Shown piece after piece: positions 47,972 to 59,508 of a stretch of 64,000 nt of DNA; the stretch's first letter is position 1, and each line of letters begins with the position of its first letter. This DNA is from Microbacterium sp. Bi121 (lineage in GTDB: Bacteria > Actinomycetota > Actinomycetes > Actinomycetales > Microbacteriaceae): positions 1-64,000 of the forward strand of contig NZ_CAKKLJ010000004.1 in assembly GCF_918698005.1 (NCBI RefSeq), read 5' to 3'. Below the pieces are notes generated by a model, which was given only the letters and a program-made list of their open reading frames with translations, did not search any database and was not told the origin of the DNA. The position numbers were made by a program, and so were the translations under genes.

Positions 47972-49162
47972 TCAGGGCGCGATTCCCGCGGCTGCGGGCT
48001 TGAACCCGAGACGCACGTTCTCGCAGTCCCCTGGACGCGCCACGTCGTACCACGGCCCGAGGGCGGTGAGGTGCGGACGCTGAGCCGCCGGCGTTCCATC
48101 GACGCGTTCGAGCACGAGGTCGATCAGCCCCGAGACGAAAGCCGGGTGGATGCCGGGCGTCGCGGTCCGCACGGCGGGGATGCCCACCTCATCGGCCGAT
48201 TCCATGGCCTCGGTGTCGAGATCCCACAGAACCTCCATGTGGTCGCTGACGAAGCCGAGCGGGACGATGACGATCGCCTTCGCACCTGCGGCGGGCAGCT
48301 CAGCGATCACGTCGTTGATGTCGGGCTCGAGCCAGGGTTGGCTCGGCGGGCCGGAGCGGGACTGGAACACCAGCTGCCAGGGCACGGTGCCACCTCCGAC
48401 GGGCGCTCGCCCGGCGACTGCAGCGATGTTCTCGATGATGTTCGCGGCGACGGCCTTGTGCTGGGCGACATAGGCGCCGCCCTCGCCCCAATCGACGTCG
48501 CGCGGGCCGGAGCGCTCCGCATCCGCTGTCGGGATCGAGTGCGTCGAGAACAGCACGTGGATGTCAGCCGGTGCGATCCCCTGCTCGAGGAACGTCTGCA
48601 CGGCGGCATCCACGCCCTCCTGGAAGGGGGCGACGAATCCAGGGTGATCGAAGAACAGCCGCACCTTGTCGGCCGTGACGCGATCCTGCAGACCTGCCTC
48701 GGTGATGGCGCGCGCGATGTCCTCGCGGTACTGACGATCGCTCGAGTAGGAGCTGTACGCGCTCGTGGCGACTACGAGGAGCGTCTTGTGTCCGTCGTTC
48801 GCGGCGGCGGTGAAAGCGTCCTCGAGGTACGGCTCCCAGTTGCGGTTGCCCCAGTACACGGGCAGGTCGATGCCGCGCGTCGCGAGTTCCGCCTCCAGCG
48901 CAGCCTTCAATTCCCGGTTCTGCTGGTTGATCGGACTCACGCCTCCGAAGTGGCGGTAGTGATGCGCGACCTCTTCCAGACGCTCGTCCGGGATGCCACG
49001 TCCCCTGGTCACGTTGCGCAGGAACGGGATGACGTCGTCCTGGCCCTCAGGGCCGCCGAAGCTCGCGAGCACCAGCGCGTCGTACGCCACCGGAGTCTCG
49101 ACGAATTCGGGACCGCTCGAAGCGGCGGGGGAAGCGAACAGGACAGAACTCTGAACGGGCAC
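47972..49162 (-). CDS. hemH: Ferrochelatase (coproporphyrin-type in Actinobacteria)
   Basis: A 396-residue chelatase that inserts Fe(II) into the porphyrin; actinobacterial enzymes act on coproporphyrin III. Motifs: LASFGGPEG near the N-terminus, VSPINQQN, VYWGNRNWEPY, SAYSSYSSDRQYREDI, FSTHSIP with the catalytic His, and PLGFVSDHMEVLWDLD. No C-terminal Cys cluster is obvious. Start: GGAGG is 7 nt before the GTG at 49162 and only 1 nt before the GTG at 49168, so 49162 is preferred. The neighbouring pepN gene is divergent across 144 bp. Confidence 0.93.
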   Translation of the reverse strand: MPVQSSVLFASPAASSGPEFVETPVAYDALVLASFGGPEGQDDVIPFLRNVTRGRGIPDERLEEVAHHYRHFGGVSPINQQNRELKAALEAELATRGIDLPVYWGNRNWEPYLEDAFTAAANDGHKTLLVVATSAYSSYSSDRQYREDIARAITEAGLQDRVTADKVRLFFDHPGFVAPFQEGVDAAVQTFLEQGIAPADIHVLFSTHSIPTADAERSGPRDVDWGEGGAYVAQHKAVAANIIENIAAVAGRAPVGGGTVPWQLVFQSRSGPPSQPWLEPDINDVIAELPAAGAKAIVIVPLGFVSDHMEVLWDLDTEAMESADEVGIPAVRTATPGIHPAFVSGLIDLVLERVDGTPAAQRPHLTALGPWYDVARPGDCENVRLGFKPAAAGIAP

Positions 49163-49306
49163 ACTCACCCCTCCATCTTCCCATCTTCCGTGCGTCGGCA
49201 TCCTCGTCGGCATCCTTGTCTACCTGGCGTAGGCTGTCATGGTTGCCGTCGGCGCCAGCAGCGTCGGCATGTGGCGACACCCCCCGAACCCCTGGGAGAA
49301 ACAGCT

Positions 49307-51874
49307 GTGCCTGGAGAGAACCTCACCCGTATCGAAGCGCAGGAGCGCCGCGAGCTCGTCGACACTCAGTCCTACGAGATCTCACTCGACCTGACGAAGG
49401 GCGCCGAGGTCTTCGGCTCCCGCAGCGTGGTGCGCTTCACCGCGAAGCCCGGAAGCTACACCTTCATCGACCTCATCGCCCGCGATGTGCGCGAGATCTC
49501 CCTCAACGGCGAGCTGCTCGACCCAGCCGAGGTCTACGCCGACTCCCGCATCGCGCTGACGGACCTGCAGGATGAGAACGTCCTCGTCGTCGACGCCGAC
49601 TGCCAGTACACGAACACCGGTGAGGGTCTGCACCGCTTCGTCGATCCCGTGGACGGCGAGGTGTATTTGTACTCGCAGTTCGAGGTGCCGGATTCCCGCC
49701 GCGTCTTCGCGGTGTTCGAGCAGCCCGACCTCAAGGCGACTTTCCAGTTCACGATCACGGCTCCTGACACGTGGAAGGTCATCTCGAACTCTCCGACGCC
49801 CGAGCCGATCAACCACGACGAGAGCAGCACCGCGACGTGGGGCTTCGAGCCGACTCCTCGGATCTCCTCGTACATCACGGCGCTGATCGCCGGGCCGTAC
49901 GAGTCCACGTTCTCGGAGCTGACCAGCGCCGACGGCCGCGTCATCCCCTTGGGCGTCTACGGCCGCAAGAGCCTGTGGGCGCACCTCGATGCGGACTACA
50001 TCTTCGACAAGACCCGCGAGGGCTTCGCCTACTACGAGGAGAAGTTCAGCGTCCCGTACCCGTTCGCGAAGTACGACCAGCTCTTCGTGCCGGAGTTCAA
50101 CGCCGGCGCCATGGAGAACGCCGGTGCGGTCACCTTCACCGAGACGTACGTCTTCCGAAGCAAGGTGACGGATGCCGTCAAGGAGCGTCGCGTCGTCACG
50201 ATCCTGCACGAGCTCGCGCACATGTGGTTCGGCGACCTCGTCACCATGAAGTGGTGGAACGACCTGTGGCTGAACGAGTCGTTCGCCGAGTGGGCGTCGA
50301 CGATCGCCACCGCGGAAGCCACCGAATGGACCGAGGCGTGGACCACGTTCAACGCCATGGAGAAGACCTGGGCCTACCGCCAGGACCAGCTCCCCTCGAC
50401 GCATCCCATCACGGCTGAGATCAACGACCTCGAAGACGTGCAGGTGAACTTCGACGGCATCACGTACGCCAAGGGCGGTTCGGTGCTCAAGCAGCTCGCA
50501 GCCTGGGTGGGCATCGACGCGTTCTTCGCCGGCGTCGGCCAGTACTTCCAGAAGCACGCCTGGGGCAACACCGAACTCAGCGATCTGCTGACCGAGCTCG
50601 AGGCGACCAGTGGTCGCGAGCTGACCACCTGGTCGAAGAAGTGGCTCGAGACCGCCGGCGTCAACACGCTCTCGCCGGTCATCGCGGAAGACGCGGACGG
50701 CCTGATCTCGCGGTTCGCCATCACGCAGACCGCCCCGGCCGATTACCCGACGATCCGCCCCCACCGCCTCGGCATCGGGTTCTACAGCCTCGACGGCGGC
50801 GCGCTCGCCCGAACCCACTACGTCGAGATCGACGTGGACGGCGACCGGACCGAGGTGCCGGAGCTGCAGGGCCGGAAGCGCCCCGATCTCGTGCTGCTCA
50901 ACGACAACGACCTCGCCTATGCGAAGATCCGTCTCGACGAGCGCTCGCTGGAGACGGCGATCGCCCATCTCGCCGACGTGTCGGATCCGCTGGCCCGCTC
51001 CCTCATCTGGGGTGCGGCCTGGGATCAGACGCGCGACGCCGAGAGCACGGCCTCCGACTACATCGACCTCGTGCTCGGCAACATCGCCCGCGAGACCGAG
51101 TCGACGACCGTCCGCACCACGCTCGCCCAACTGCGCACGGCGGCGACCCTCTACGTCGCTCCCGCCTCCCGGGATGCCGCCCGTCTGAAGATCGCCGACG
51201 GGCTCTGGGAGCTCGCGCAGGGCGCCCAGGCCGGCAGCGACAGCCAGCTGCAGTTCGTCACCGCGTTCGCGTCCTCGCTCGTGAACACGGAGCACGCCGG
51301 CGTCATCGGCCGCCTCCGCTCCGGCGAGGAGACCCTGCCCGGTCTCGAGATCGACACCGACCTGTCGTGGCAGCTGCTCGTCGGATTGGCCTCGATCGGT
51401 GCGACGGATGCCGCGGCCATCGATGCCGCCCTGGCAGCGGACAACACGTCGAAGGGCGCCGAGTTCGCGGCGCAGGCGCGCGCCGCCCTCCCGAACGTCG
51501 ACGACAAGCGGACCGCGTGGGCGTCGCTCGTCGACAACGCCGATCTGCCCAACACGATCGTCCGCTCGGCGGCGCTCGGATTCGTGCACCCGAACAGCGC
51601 CGGAGTTCTGGACGGATTCGTCCAGGACTACTTCGACATGCTCGTCCCGGTGTGGGAGTCGCGCACGTACCAGATCGCGAACTATCTGATCGTCGGCCTC
51701 TACCCCACCGCTCTCGCAAGCACGGAGCTCCGCGATGCGACGCGCTCGTGGTTGTCGGCGAACGCCGATGCCGCCCCGGCGCTGCGCCGCCTGGTCGGCG
51801 AGGGTCTCGCCGACGTGGAGCGCGCACTGACCGCACAGGCACGGGACGCCGAAGGAGCCGAAGCCGCCGAGTGA
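49307..51874 (+). CDS. pepN: Aminopeptidase N (M1 family)
   Basis: An 855-residue zinc aminopeptidase. The exopeptidase motif is in FNAGAMENAGAV near 265 and the zinc site is HELAH-x18-E (HELAHMWFGDLV...NESFAEW) near 305-330. The C-terminal ERAP1-like helical half (about 530-840) is complete. It removes N-terminal residues from peptides in the cytoplasm. The GTG at 49307 has GGGAGA 7 nt upstream. Much longer open frames upstream run through the antisense of hemH and are not real. Confidence 0.95.
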   Translation: MPGENLTRIEAQERRELVDTQSYEISLDLTKGAEVFGSRSVVRFTAKPGSYTFIDLIARDVREISLNGELLDPAEVYADSRIALTDLQDENVLVVDADCQYTNTGEGLHRFVDPVDGEVYLYSQFEVPDSRRVFAVFEQPDLKATFQFTITAPDTWKVISNSPTPEPINHDESSTATWGFEPTPRISSYITALIAGPYESTFSELTSADGRVIPLGVYGRKSLWAHLDADYIFDKTREGFAYYEEKFSVPYPFAKYDQLFVPEFNAGAMENAGAVTFTETYVFRSKVTDAVKERRVVTILHELAHMWFGDLVTMKWWNDLWLNESFAEWASTIATAEATEWTEAWTTFNAMEKTWAYRQDQLPSTHPITAEINDLEDVQVNFDGITYAKGGSVLKQLAAWVGIDAFFAGVGQYFQKHAWGNTELSDLLTELEATSGRELTTWSKKWLETAGVNTLSPVIAEDADGLISRFAITQTAPADYPTIRPHRLGIGFYSLDGGALARTHYVEIDVDGDRTEVPELQGRKRPDLVLLNDNDLAYAKIRLDERSLETAIAHLADVSDPLARSLIWGAAWDQTRDAESTASDYIDLVLGNIARETESTTVRTTLAQLRTAATLYVAPASRDAARLKIADGLWELAQGAQAGSDSQLQFVTAFASSLVNTEHAGVIGRLRSGEETLPGLEIDTDLSWQLLVGLASIGATDAAAIDAALAADNTSKGAEFAAQARAALPNVDDKRTAWASLVDNADLPNTIVRSAALGFVHPNSAGVLDGFVQDYFDMLVPVWESRTYQIANYLIVGLYPTALASTELRDATRSWLSANADAAPALRRLVGEGLADVERALTAQARDAEGAEAAE

Positions 51875-51900
51875 TTCAGGGTTCTGCGAAGCCCGATCAG

Positions 51901-51906
51901 TAGAGT
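51901..51906 (+). promoter_or_regulatory. -10 element, leaderless promoter of the MscS gene
   Basis: TAGAGT ends 6 nt before the GTG at 51913. GAGGG in the spacer abuts the start and is too close to be a normal ribosome site. Confidence 0.45.
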
Positions 51907-51912
51907 TGAGGG

Positions 51913-53007
51913 GTGTTGAACGCGCCTCTTGAGACCTCTCCTGCTCCACCGCAGCTGCCGTCGTGGCTGGTGGATTTCTGGGAGAGCACGCTCGCCTGGT
52001 TGGTCGCGGCGGGGAACAACGCCATCAGCGTCGCACTGATCATCGCGATCAGCGTCGCCATCGCCTTCGCCCTGCGGTTCGTGATCCGCCGCATCGTGCA
52101 CCGGATCGTCGACAGTGCGAAGTCCAAGGCGAACGTGCAGGACACGCAGGCGCTCGAACGCTCGCCGCTGTCGGACATGCGGCTCGTGCAGCGCACCCGC
52201 ACGCTCGGGACGATTCTGCAGAACATCGTCAACGTCACGGTCGGCATCGTCGCCGTCGTGCTGATCACCAACACGCTGGCCCCCGACCTCGTCGGCTCGC
52301 TGACGCTCCTGACCGCCGCCATCGGCGCAGGGCTCGGCTTCGGCGCTCAGAACATCGTCAAGGATGTCCTCAACGGCCTGTTCATCGTCGCCGAGGATCA
52401 GATCGGCATCGGCGACATGGTCGACATGGGTCTCGCCTCCGGGGTCGTCGAGTACGTCGCAGTGCGCATCACACAGGTGCGCGACGTCAACGGCACGCTC
52501 TGGTACATCCGCAACGGCGAGGTCACTCGCATCGGCAACATGTCACAGGGGTGGGCGCGGGCCATCGTCGACATCGGCGTGCCGGTGGACGCGGATGTAC
52601 CGGCCGTCGAGGAGGCGCTGCTCGAGGCGGCCCAGGGGCTCGCGAAGGACGCCAAGTGGCGCACGCGCATCATCGAGAGGCCGGAGGTCTGGGGGCTGGA
52701 GTCGATGAGCGGCGAGGCGCTTGTCATCCGCGTCGTGATGAAGACCCGTGCGAACGCCATGGACGACGTGGCGCGCGAGTTGCGAGTGCGGCTGAAGGAC
52801 GCGGTTCAGCAGCTCGATCTCGCCGTGCCCTCGCTCGAATCCGTCGTCCCCGATGGGATCGCCGGTGCGCGTCGCGTTCGCGGGGCCAACCCGCCGAAGA
52901 CGCGGCCGAACGCCGTGACCGGCGTGCCCCCTGTCGCCCGCGGCATCTGGCGCAAGAAGAGTCCGAAGGCCTCTCCGGAGCACCCTGAGTCCCCGGAGAC
53001 GACGTGA
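51913..53007 (+). CDS. Small-conductance mechanosensitive channel, MscS family
   Basis: A 364-residue MscS-type channel. Membrane helices lie at about 38-57 and 98-118, with the pore helix [25 protein letters not shown] at about 130-155 containing the Ala/Gly zipper. The beta domain follows with IGDMVDMG and [21 protein letters not shown]. The last ~60 residues are basic and Pro-rich, beyond the usual vestibule. It opens on hypo-osmotic shock to release solutes. Its TGA overlaps the globin ATG. Confidence 0.93.
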   Translation: MLNAPLETSPAPPQLPSWLVDFWESTLAWLVAAGNNAISVALIIAISVAIAFALRFVIRRIVHRIVDSAKSKANVQDTQALERSPLSDMRLVQRTRTLGTILQNIVNVTVGIVAVVLITNTLAPDLVGSLTLLTAAIGAGLGFGAQNIVKDVLNGLFIVAEDQIGIGDMVDMGLASGVVEYVAVRITQVRDVNGTLWYIRNGEVTRIGNMSQGWARAIVDIGVPVDADVPAVEEALLEAAQGLAKDAKWRTRIIERPEVWGLESMSGEALVIRVVMKTRANAMDDVARELRVRLKDAVQQLDLAVPSLESVVPDGIAGARRVRGANPPKTRPNAVTGVPPVARGIWRKKSPKASPEHPESPETT

Positions 53008-53453
53008 TGACGTTCTACGACGAGGTCGGCGGCTACGCCACGTTCCAGCGGATCGTGGACGGGTTCTACCGCGAGGTGGCTCTGGACCCCGTCCTGAAGC
53101 CCATGTATCCCGAGGAGGATCTCGGCCCCGCGGCCGAACGCCTGACGATGTTCCTCGTTCAGTACTGGGGCGGCCCCGGGACGTACAGCGAACGGCGAGG
53201 GCATCCTCGGCTGCGCATGCGTCACATTCCGTTTCGCGTCGATCCGGACGCACGGGAGCGCTGGCTGCGGTGCATGCGCACCGCTCTGGACGAGGCGGAG
53301 CTGTCGCCTCTGCACGACGCGACTCTCTGGGACTACCTCGAGCGTGCGGCGTATGCCATGGTGAATACGCTGCCGTCTGAAGCCGCCTCGCCTGGTGCGC
53401 GTCCGACGCTCGACACCCGCAGCACCAGTCAGGATTCGACGGAGAGCGCATGA
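53007..53453 (+). CDS. glbO: Truncated haemoglobin, group II (GlbO-like)
   Basis: A 148-residue group II truncated globin. Visible: [19 protein letters not shown], the distal-side Tyr/Phe and Leu of helix [26 protein letters not shown] with the proximal His (RMRHIPF, near 73), and [10 protein letters not shown] ~20-residue Ser/Thr tail extends beyond the globin fold. Members bind oxygen and may detoxify NO or peroxide. The ATG overlaps the MscS stop and its own stop overlaps the flavoprotein start (ATGA). Confidence 0.92.
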   Translation: MTFYDEVGGYATFQRIVDGFYREVALDPVLKPMYPEEDLGPAAERLTMFLVQYWGGPGTYSERRGHPRLRMRHIPFRVDPDARERWLRCMRTALDEAELSPLHDATLWDYLERAAYAMVNTLPSEAASPGARPTLDTRSTSQDSTESA

Positions 53454-55108
53454 CGACCACACCCCTGTCCGCAGATGTCCTGGTGATCGGATGGGGGTTG
53501 GCGGGTCTCGTCGCCGCCTCTGAGGCGGCTGCCGCCGGTCGACGTGTGGTCCTCATCGACCAGGAGCCGCGGTCGAACCTCGGCGGTCAGGCATGGTGGT
53601 CGTTCGGCGGACTCTTCTTCGTGGACTCGCCCGAGCAGCGCCGGATGGGAATCAAGGACTCGCTGGAGCTCGCCGCACAGGACTGGTTCGGCAACGCCGG
53701 ATTCGACCGCGACGAGGACGAGTGGCCCCGGCGGTGGGCGCAGGCGTACCTGGAGTTCGCAGCGGGCGAGAAGCGCGCGTGGCTGCGTGAGCGAGGAGTC
53801 GGGTTCTTCCCCGTGGTCGGCTGGGCCGAGCGCGGCGGCTATGGGGCCATCGGACCGGGCAACTCGGTTCCACGGTTCCACATCACCTGGGGTACCGGAC
53901 CGGGCATCGTCGCGCCGTTCGACGAGGCCGTGCACCGTGCAGAGGATGCCGGCACGCTGACCATCCTTCCCCGTCACCGTGTGACCGCGCTCCTGGTCGC
54001 GGACGGCGCCGTCGTCGGTGCGCGCGGCGACGTGCTCGCGGACAGCCCGACCGCACGCGGAATCGCTTCATCGCGCGACGTCGCCCGCGAGTTCGAGATC
54101 TCGGCCGGAGCCACGATCGTCTCCTCCGGCGGCATCGGCGGGAACCACGATCTCGTGCGCGCCGCCTGGCCGCAGCGCCTGGGCACTCCGCCCGCGCATA
54201 TGCTGTCCGGGGTCCCGGCGTACGTCGACGGCTCGATGCACGCGGTCTCGGAGGCCGCTGGTGCGCACCTGATCAACGGCGACCGCATGTGGCACTACGT
54301 CGAGGGCATCCAGAACTGGGATCCGGTCTGGCCGATGCACGGCATCCGGATCCTGCCCGGCCCGTCGTCGCTCTGGCTGGATGCCACGGGCAAGCGGCTC
54401 CCTGTGCCGCTCTTCCCCGGCTTCGACACCCTGGGGACGCTCGAGCATCTGCGCATGACCGGGCACGACCACTCGTGGTTCGTGACCTCACGGCAGATCG
54501 TCGAGAAGGAATTCGCGCTCTCGGGCAGCGAGCAGAATCCCGACCTGACCGGCAAGGACGTGAAGCTGCTGCTGAAGTCGCGCCTGGCGAAGGGACCGAC
54601 AGGCCCCGTGCAGTCGTTCCTCGACGAGGGCGCTGACTTCATCGTCGAGAACGACCTCGAGTCCCTCCTCGAGCAGATGCGCCGGCACGATGGCGGCGAC
54701 CTGCTCGACATCGACCTGGTTCGGCGTGAGGTCATCGCCCGCGACCGCGAGATGGAGAACGACTTCACGAAGGATGCTCAGATCGGGATGCTCCGATCCA
54801 TGCGCGGCTACCGCGGCGACAAGCTGATCCGAACCGCGGCCCCGCACCGCTTGCAGGACGCTTCATCCGGTCCGATGATCGCGGTGAAGCTGCACGTGCT
54901 GACCAGGAAGTCGCTGGGTGGCATCAAGACCGACCTCGACGGCCGGGCACTCGGTCTCGACGGGGCCGTCATCCCCGGCCTGTTCGCCGCCGGAGAGGCG
55001 AGCGGCTTCGGCGGCGGAGGCGTGCACGGGTACCGCGCGCTCGAGGGCACGTTCCTCGGCGGGTGCCTGTTCTCCGGACGTCAGGCCGGGCGCGCCGCAG
55101 CGCGCTGA
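53450..55108 (+). CDS. FAD-dependent dehydrogenase (COG3573 / ketosteroid-dehydrogenase-like)
   Basis: A 552-residue flavoprotein of the fumarate-reductase/3-ketosteroid-dehydrogenase superfamily. The FAD loop is [16 protein letters not shown] (9-24), followed by [11 protein letters not shown] and [13 protein letters not shown]. The C-terminal [24 protein letters not shown] closes the FAD site. COG3573 members are annotated as FAD-binding dehydrogenases with no proven substrate; a steroid role is possible but not shown. It is coupled to the globin gene by a 4-nt overlap. Confidence 0.88.
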   Translation: MTTTPLSADVLVIGWGLAGLVAASEAAAAGRRVVLIDQEPRSNLGGQAWWSFGGLFFVDSPEQRRMGIKDSLELAAQDWFGNAGFDRDEDEWPRRWAQAYLEFAAGEKRAWLRERGVGFFPVVGWAERGGYGAIGPGNSVPRFHITWGTGPGIVAPFDEAVHRAEDAGTLTILPRHRVTALLVADGAVVGARGDVLADSPTARGIASSRDVAREFEISAGATIVSSGGIGGNHDLVRAAWPQRLGTPPAHMLSGVPAYVDGSMHAVSEAAGAHLINGDRMWHYVEGIQNWDPVWPMHGIRILPGPSSLWLDATGKRLPVPLFPGFDTLGTLEHLRMTGHDHSWFVTSRQIVEKEFALSGSEQNPDLTGKDVKLLLKSRLAKGPTGPVQSFLDEGADFIVENDLESLLEQMRRHDGGDLLDIDLVRREVIARDREMENDFTKDAQIGMLRSMRGYRGDKLIRTAAPHRLQDASSGPMIAVKLHVLTRKSLGGIKTDLDGRALGLDGAVIPGLFAAGEASGFGGGGVHGYRALEGTFLGGCLFSGRQAGRAAAR

Positions 55109-55118
55109 TGCGTCCCCG

Positions 55119-55784
55119 CTACGGGACGCTGCCGGTCGACCGCACTGCGGTGAGTCCGCTGGCGACAGGACCACGCGACAGCACATGCCCACGGCGGAAC
55201 GCGAGTCGGGTCCACCGCCCTGACACGGTGACCGGAACCTGCTCCTCGCCCGAGATGAAGCCGAACGCGTGCGCGGCGAAGGCGATACCGCGCGGCAGGC
55301 CGCCGAGATCCTCGTCCGGCTCACCCCAGATCGCTGCGCGCAGCGCCCGAACGGCTTCCTCGCCCGCACCGGGGGTCGCGCCCCGTGCGACGGCCGAGAT
55401 GCCCCACTGCGCCCGCTGTGCGACAGTCGCGGCATCCAGTTCACCGCTGCGGGCCCAACCGGCCCTGGGCGGAGCGATGCCCGCCCAGGCGGGAGAGCGT
55501 GCGGTGTCGGGGAGCTGCAGCATCCGCTCATCGTCATCGCGGGCGAGTTCGTCGACGACGATGTCGCACTCCAACTCGGGGTCGGCGTGCACGACGCGCA
55601 TCGCGAGAATCGTCGGCGTCTGATCGAACAGTCCCTGCGGTGCGAGGGCAGCGGCGGTCAGCGCGAGAACGCCGCGGGAGGCCTGCAGACGCACGCCATC
55701 GTCGGCGATCTGGTTCGCCCGTCCGAGAAAGGTGAGCACATCGCTCGCGGTGTCGGAATCGGCGAGGACGAGGCGGGGCTGCAC
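55119..55784 (-). CDS. Conserved actinobacterial protein of unknown function
   Basis: A 221-residue protein starting QPRLVLADSDTASDVLTFLGRA and containing MRVVHADPELECDIVVDELARDDDERMLQLPDT. Similar proteins occur beside acyl-CoA thioesterase II in related genomes as far as I recall. No membrane helix, signal or catalytic motif is visible. The GTG at 55784 has a TAGTTT -10 7 nt upstream; a GTG 2 nt away is out of frame. A longer frame into the antisense of tesB is not supported. It is divergent from tesB with only 36 bp between the starts. Confidence 0.7.
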   Translation of the reverse strand: MQPRLVLADSDTASDVLTFLGRANQIADDGVRLQASRGVLALTAAALAPQGLFDQTPTILAMRVVHADPELECDIVVDELARDDDERMLQLPDTARSPAWAGIAPPRAGWARSGELDAATVAQRAQWGISAVARGATPGAGEEAVRALRAAIWGEPDEDLGGLPRGIAFAAHAFGFISGEEQVPVTVSGRWTRLAFRRGHVLSRGPVASGLTAVRSTGSVP

Positions 55785-55791
55785 ACGTTCT

Positions 55792-55797
55792 AAACTA
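55792..55797 (-). promoter_or_regulatory. -10 element of the unknown gene next to tesB
   Basis: On the minus strand TAGTTT ends 7 nt before the GTG at 55784. It is 11 bp from the opposing -10 of tesB. Confidence 0.5.
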
Positions 55798-55808
55798 CCC
55801 GGGTTCCC

Positions 55809-55814
55809 TAAGCT
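55809..55814 (+). promoter_or_regulatory. -10 element, leaderless promoter of tesB
   Basis: TAAGCT ends 6 nt before the ATG at 55821 and selects this start over the GTG at 55818. Confidence 0.5.
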
Positions 55815-55820
55815 GGGGTG

Positions 55821-56708
55821 ATGACCGCAGAGGAACAGGCTCAGGCATCCGTCGACCGACTTCTCGAAGTGCTCGATCTCGATGCGAGCCAGGCGCGAAC
55901 GACCGAGGACATCTTCACCGGACGCTCGCACAGCATGCCGACGGGGCGCATCTACGGCGGTCAGGTGCTCGGCCAGTCGCTGCTCGCGGCTGAGCGGACG
56001 CTGCCGGACGGTCGAGCGGCGCACTCGATGCACGGGTACTTCCTGCGCCCCGGCGATTCCACCCAGGGCGTGACGATCTCCGTCGATCGCATCCACGACG
56101 GGCGTTCGTTCTCGACCCGCCGCGCGCAGGCGTATCAGAACGGTGTGCCGATCTTCTCGATGATCGCCTCGTTCCAGGACGAGGCGCCCGGTCTCGAGCA
56201 TGCGGCGCCGATGCCGACCGACGTCCCCCGGCCCGAGGATCTCCTCCCGGACGAGCTCCTCGTCGACGGAGCAGGCACGACGGCCCTGCGCCTGCTCACC
56301 GAACGCCCCGTCGACACCAGGCATGTGCAGACGCCGATCTACGTGGAAGCGGACGGTGAGCGCTCCGCCCACCAGGCCGTGTGGATGCGCATGCGCGCCC
56401 AGATGCCGGACGACCAGACCCTGCACCGCGCGGCGCTTGCGTATCTCAGCGACATGACCATCCAGGAATCGATCCTCAGAGCCCACGGCGTCGCCTGGAC
56501 GACGCCCGGTCTGAAGGTGGCGAGCCTGGATCACGCCATGTGGTGGCACCGTCCGGCGCGGGTCGACGAATGGATGCTGTTCGTGCAGAAGTCGCCGAAC
56601 GCCCGCGGCGGTCGCGGTCTTGCAACCGGGCGGATCTACACCCGCGACGGCGTGCTGGTCGCCAACGTGAACCAGGAGATCATGATCCGCGTCCCCGAGG
56701 TCGGCTGA
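55821..56708 (+). CDS. tesB: Acyl-CoA thioesterase II
   Basis: A 295-residue double-hotdog thioesterase that hydrolyses medium- and long-chain acyl-CoA. Motifs: GRIYGGQVLGQSLLAAERT (about 42-60), HSMHGYFLRPGD, RIHDGRSFSTRR, ASLDHAMWWH with the catalytic Asp, and GRGLATGRIYTRDGVLVANVNQEIMIR. The ATG at 55821 is set by the -10 position. It is convergent with a 4HBT thioesterase gene 13 nt away. Confidence 0.94.
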   Translation: MTAEEQAQASVDRLLEVLDLDASQARTTEDIFTGRSHSMPTGRIYGGQVLGQSLLAAERTLPDGRAAHSMHGYFLRPGDSTQGVTISVDRIHDGRSFSTRRAQAYQNGVPIFSMIASFQDEAPGLEHAAPMPTDVPRPEDLLPDELLVDGAGTTALRLLTERPVDTRHVQTPIYVEADGERSAHQAVWMRMRAQMPDDQTLHRAALAYLSDMTIQESILRAHGVAWTTPGLKVASLDHAMWWHRPARVDEWMLFVQKSPNARGGRGLATGRIYTRDGVLVANVNQEIMIRVPEVG

Positions 56709-56721
56709 GACGAACGCGGCT

Positions 56722-57196
56722 CTATCTGCGGTGCGCGTACGTGATCGGTTCGCCGACGTACGGCTCCCAGACCTCGCGCATGTCGTCGCTCACGCGGGTC
56801 GGCCGCACTGTCCTCGCATCGACGAGCACGAGCACGGCCGTCGAACGCGCGTACAGGACGCGCTCATCGTGCGAGGGGTCGTTGTACACCTCGTAGCAGA
56901 CCTCGACGCTCGAACCGCCGATCTTGCCGAACCACATCTGGACTTCGAGCGGATGCCGCTGGTAGGGCACGGGTGCGAAGTACTCGATCTCCTGCCTGGC
57001 GATGAGGGTCAGGACGCCCTGGTCGATGCCAGATGCCAGCACCGCCGTCTCCGGCGCGTCCTCCCCCGGCCCCGGCTTCCAGAAGGCGCGCACGCGCGCC
57101 TCCTCGAGCAGCTTGAGCATCGAGGTGTTGTTGACGTGATTGAACGCGTCCAGATCTCCCCACCGCAGGTGGATGGGGAGATGGAGGCGCTTTCCG

Positions 57197-57204
<8 letters not shown>
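56722..57204 (-). CDS. 4-hydroxybenzoyl-CoA-type thioesterase (FadM/YbgC-like)
   Basis: A 160-residue single-hotdog protein. The catalytic motif is RWGDLDAFNHVNNTSMLKLLEEARV (about 14-38), with the Asp and NHVNN typical of acyl-CoA thioesterases. It continues with RQEIEYFAPVPYQRHPLEVQMWFGKIGGSS. The substrate is probably a short- or medium-chain acyl-CoA. Its ATG at 57204 lies 8 nt inside the end of ettA, so the two are translationally coupled. Confidence 0.9.
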
Positions 57205-58876
<1,672 letters not shown>

Positions 58877-58934
58877 AGAAAAACGCTCCTTGTGTAGGCG
58901 TCGAGGATCGACTCTCCAGCCTACCGGCTGTAGG

Positions 58935-59444
58935 TCACCAGTCGATCGAGCGAGTATCTCCGATCAGGCATCGTCCCTCAGCCAGTTGGTCCATGACCTT
59001 CGTCACCGGATTCCCCGTCGACGGGCCCACCTGTCCGACCAGGCATTCGCTCTCGCCCCAGCGGACGGAGAACTGCAGGCTCTCCACGGCGTTTCCGACC
59101 GTCGTCGCGTCCTGCGTGACCTGCATGGCCGACTTGTCGAAGCCGGCCTCGACGAGCGCATCGATATACGCCCGGCCGGACGAGCTGCCACTGCTCGCCC
59201 AGACCGCGCCCGTCACCTGCGCGAACAGCGGCAGGTTCGCCTCGGCGGAGTCGTTGGGATGCAGTGCGGGGCCATTAGGCGTTGGCGTCGCAGCAGATGA
59301 AGCGGTGTCCGTTGCTATCGGCGTGGGGGCCGGCGTCGGGCCCGCGTCGACGGCGGGCGTGCACGCGGCCAGCCCCCCGCATCCCGCCACGAGCAGTGCG
59401 GCCAGGGCGATGCGCGAACGAGAGGCGGCGAGTCGACGAAACAC
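58935..59444 (-). CDS. DUF6993-type lipoprotein
   Basis: A 169-residue exported lipoprotein. The basic N-terminus (VFRRLAASRSR) and hydrophobic stretch end in two possible lipoboxes, VAGC (Cys22) and LAAC (Cys28); LAAC followed by TPAVDAG fits better. A Pro/Thr-rich spacer to about residue 60 precedes a domain with AYIDALVEAGFDKSAMQVTQD and two Cys that may form a disulphide. The domain matches the DUF6993 family; function unknown. The GTG at 59444 has a leaderless -10. Confidence 0.75.
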   Translation of the reverse strand: MFRRLAASRSRIALAALLVAGCGGLAACTPAVDAGPTPAPTPIATDTASSAATPTPNGPALHPNDSAEANLPLFAQVTGAVWASSGSSSGRAYIDALVEAGFDKSAMQVTQDATTVGNAVESLQFSVRWGESECLVGQVGPSTGNPVTKVMDQLAEGRCLIGDTRSIDW

Positions 59445-59450
59445 ACTCCG

Positions 59451-59456
59451 ATCCTA
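59451..59456 (-). promoter_or_regulatory. -10 element, leaderless promoter of the lipoprotein gene
   Basis: On the minus strand TAGGAT ends 6 nt before the GTG at 59444. Confidence 0.5.
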
Positions 59457-59508
59457 CGTACGCGTCCGGTCGACCGAGCCCGGCCGCACGTTCGTGCGGC
59501 GCCCGCGC

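Noticed and set aside
47921..49306. In-frame upstream extension of pepN by ~460 codons
   Set aside because: It runs through the antisense of hemH and has no homology; the GTG at 49307 has a ribosome site and the normal M1 N-terminus.
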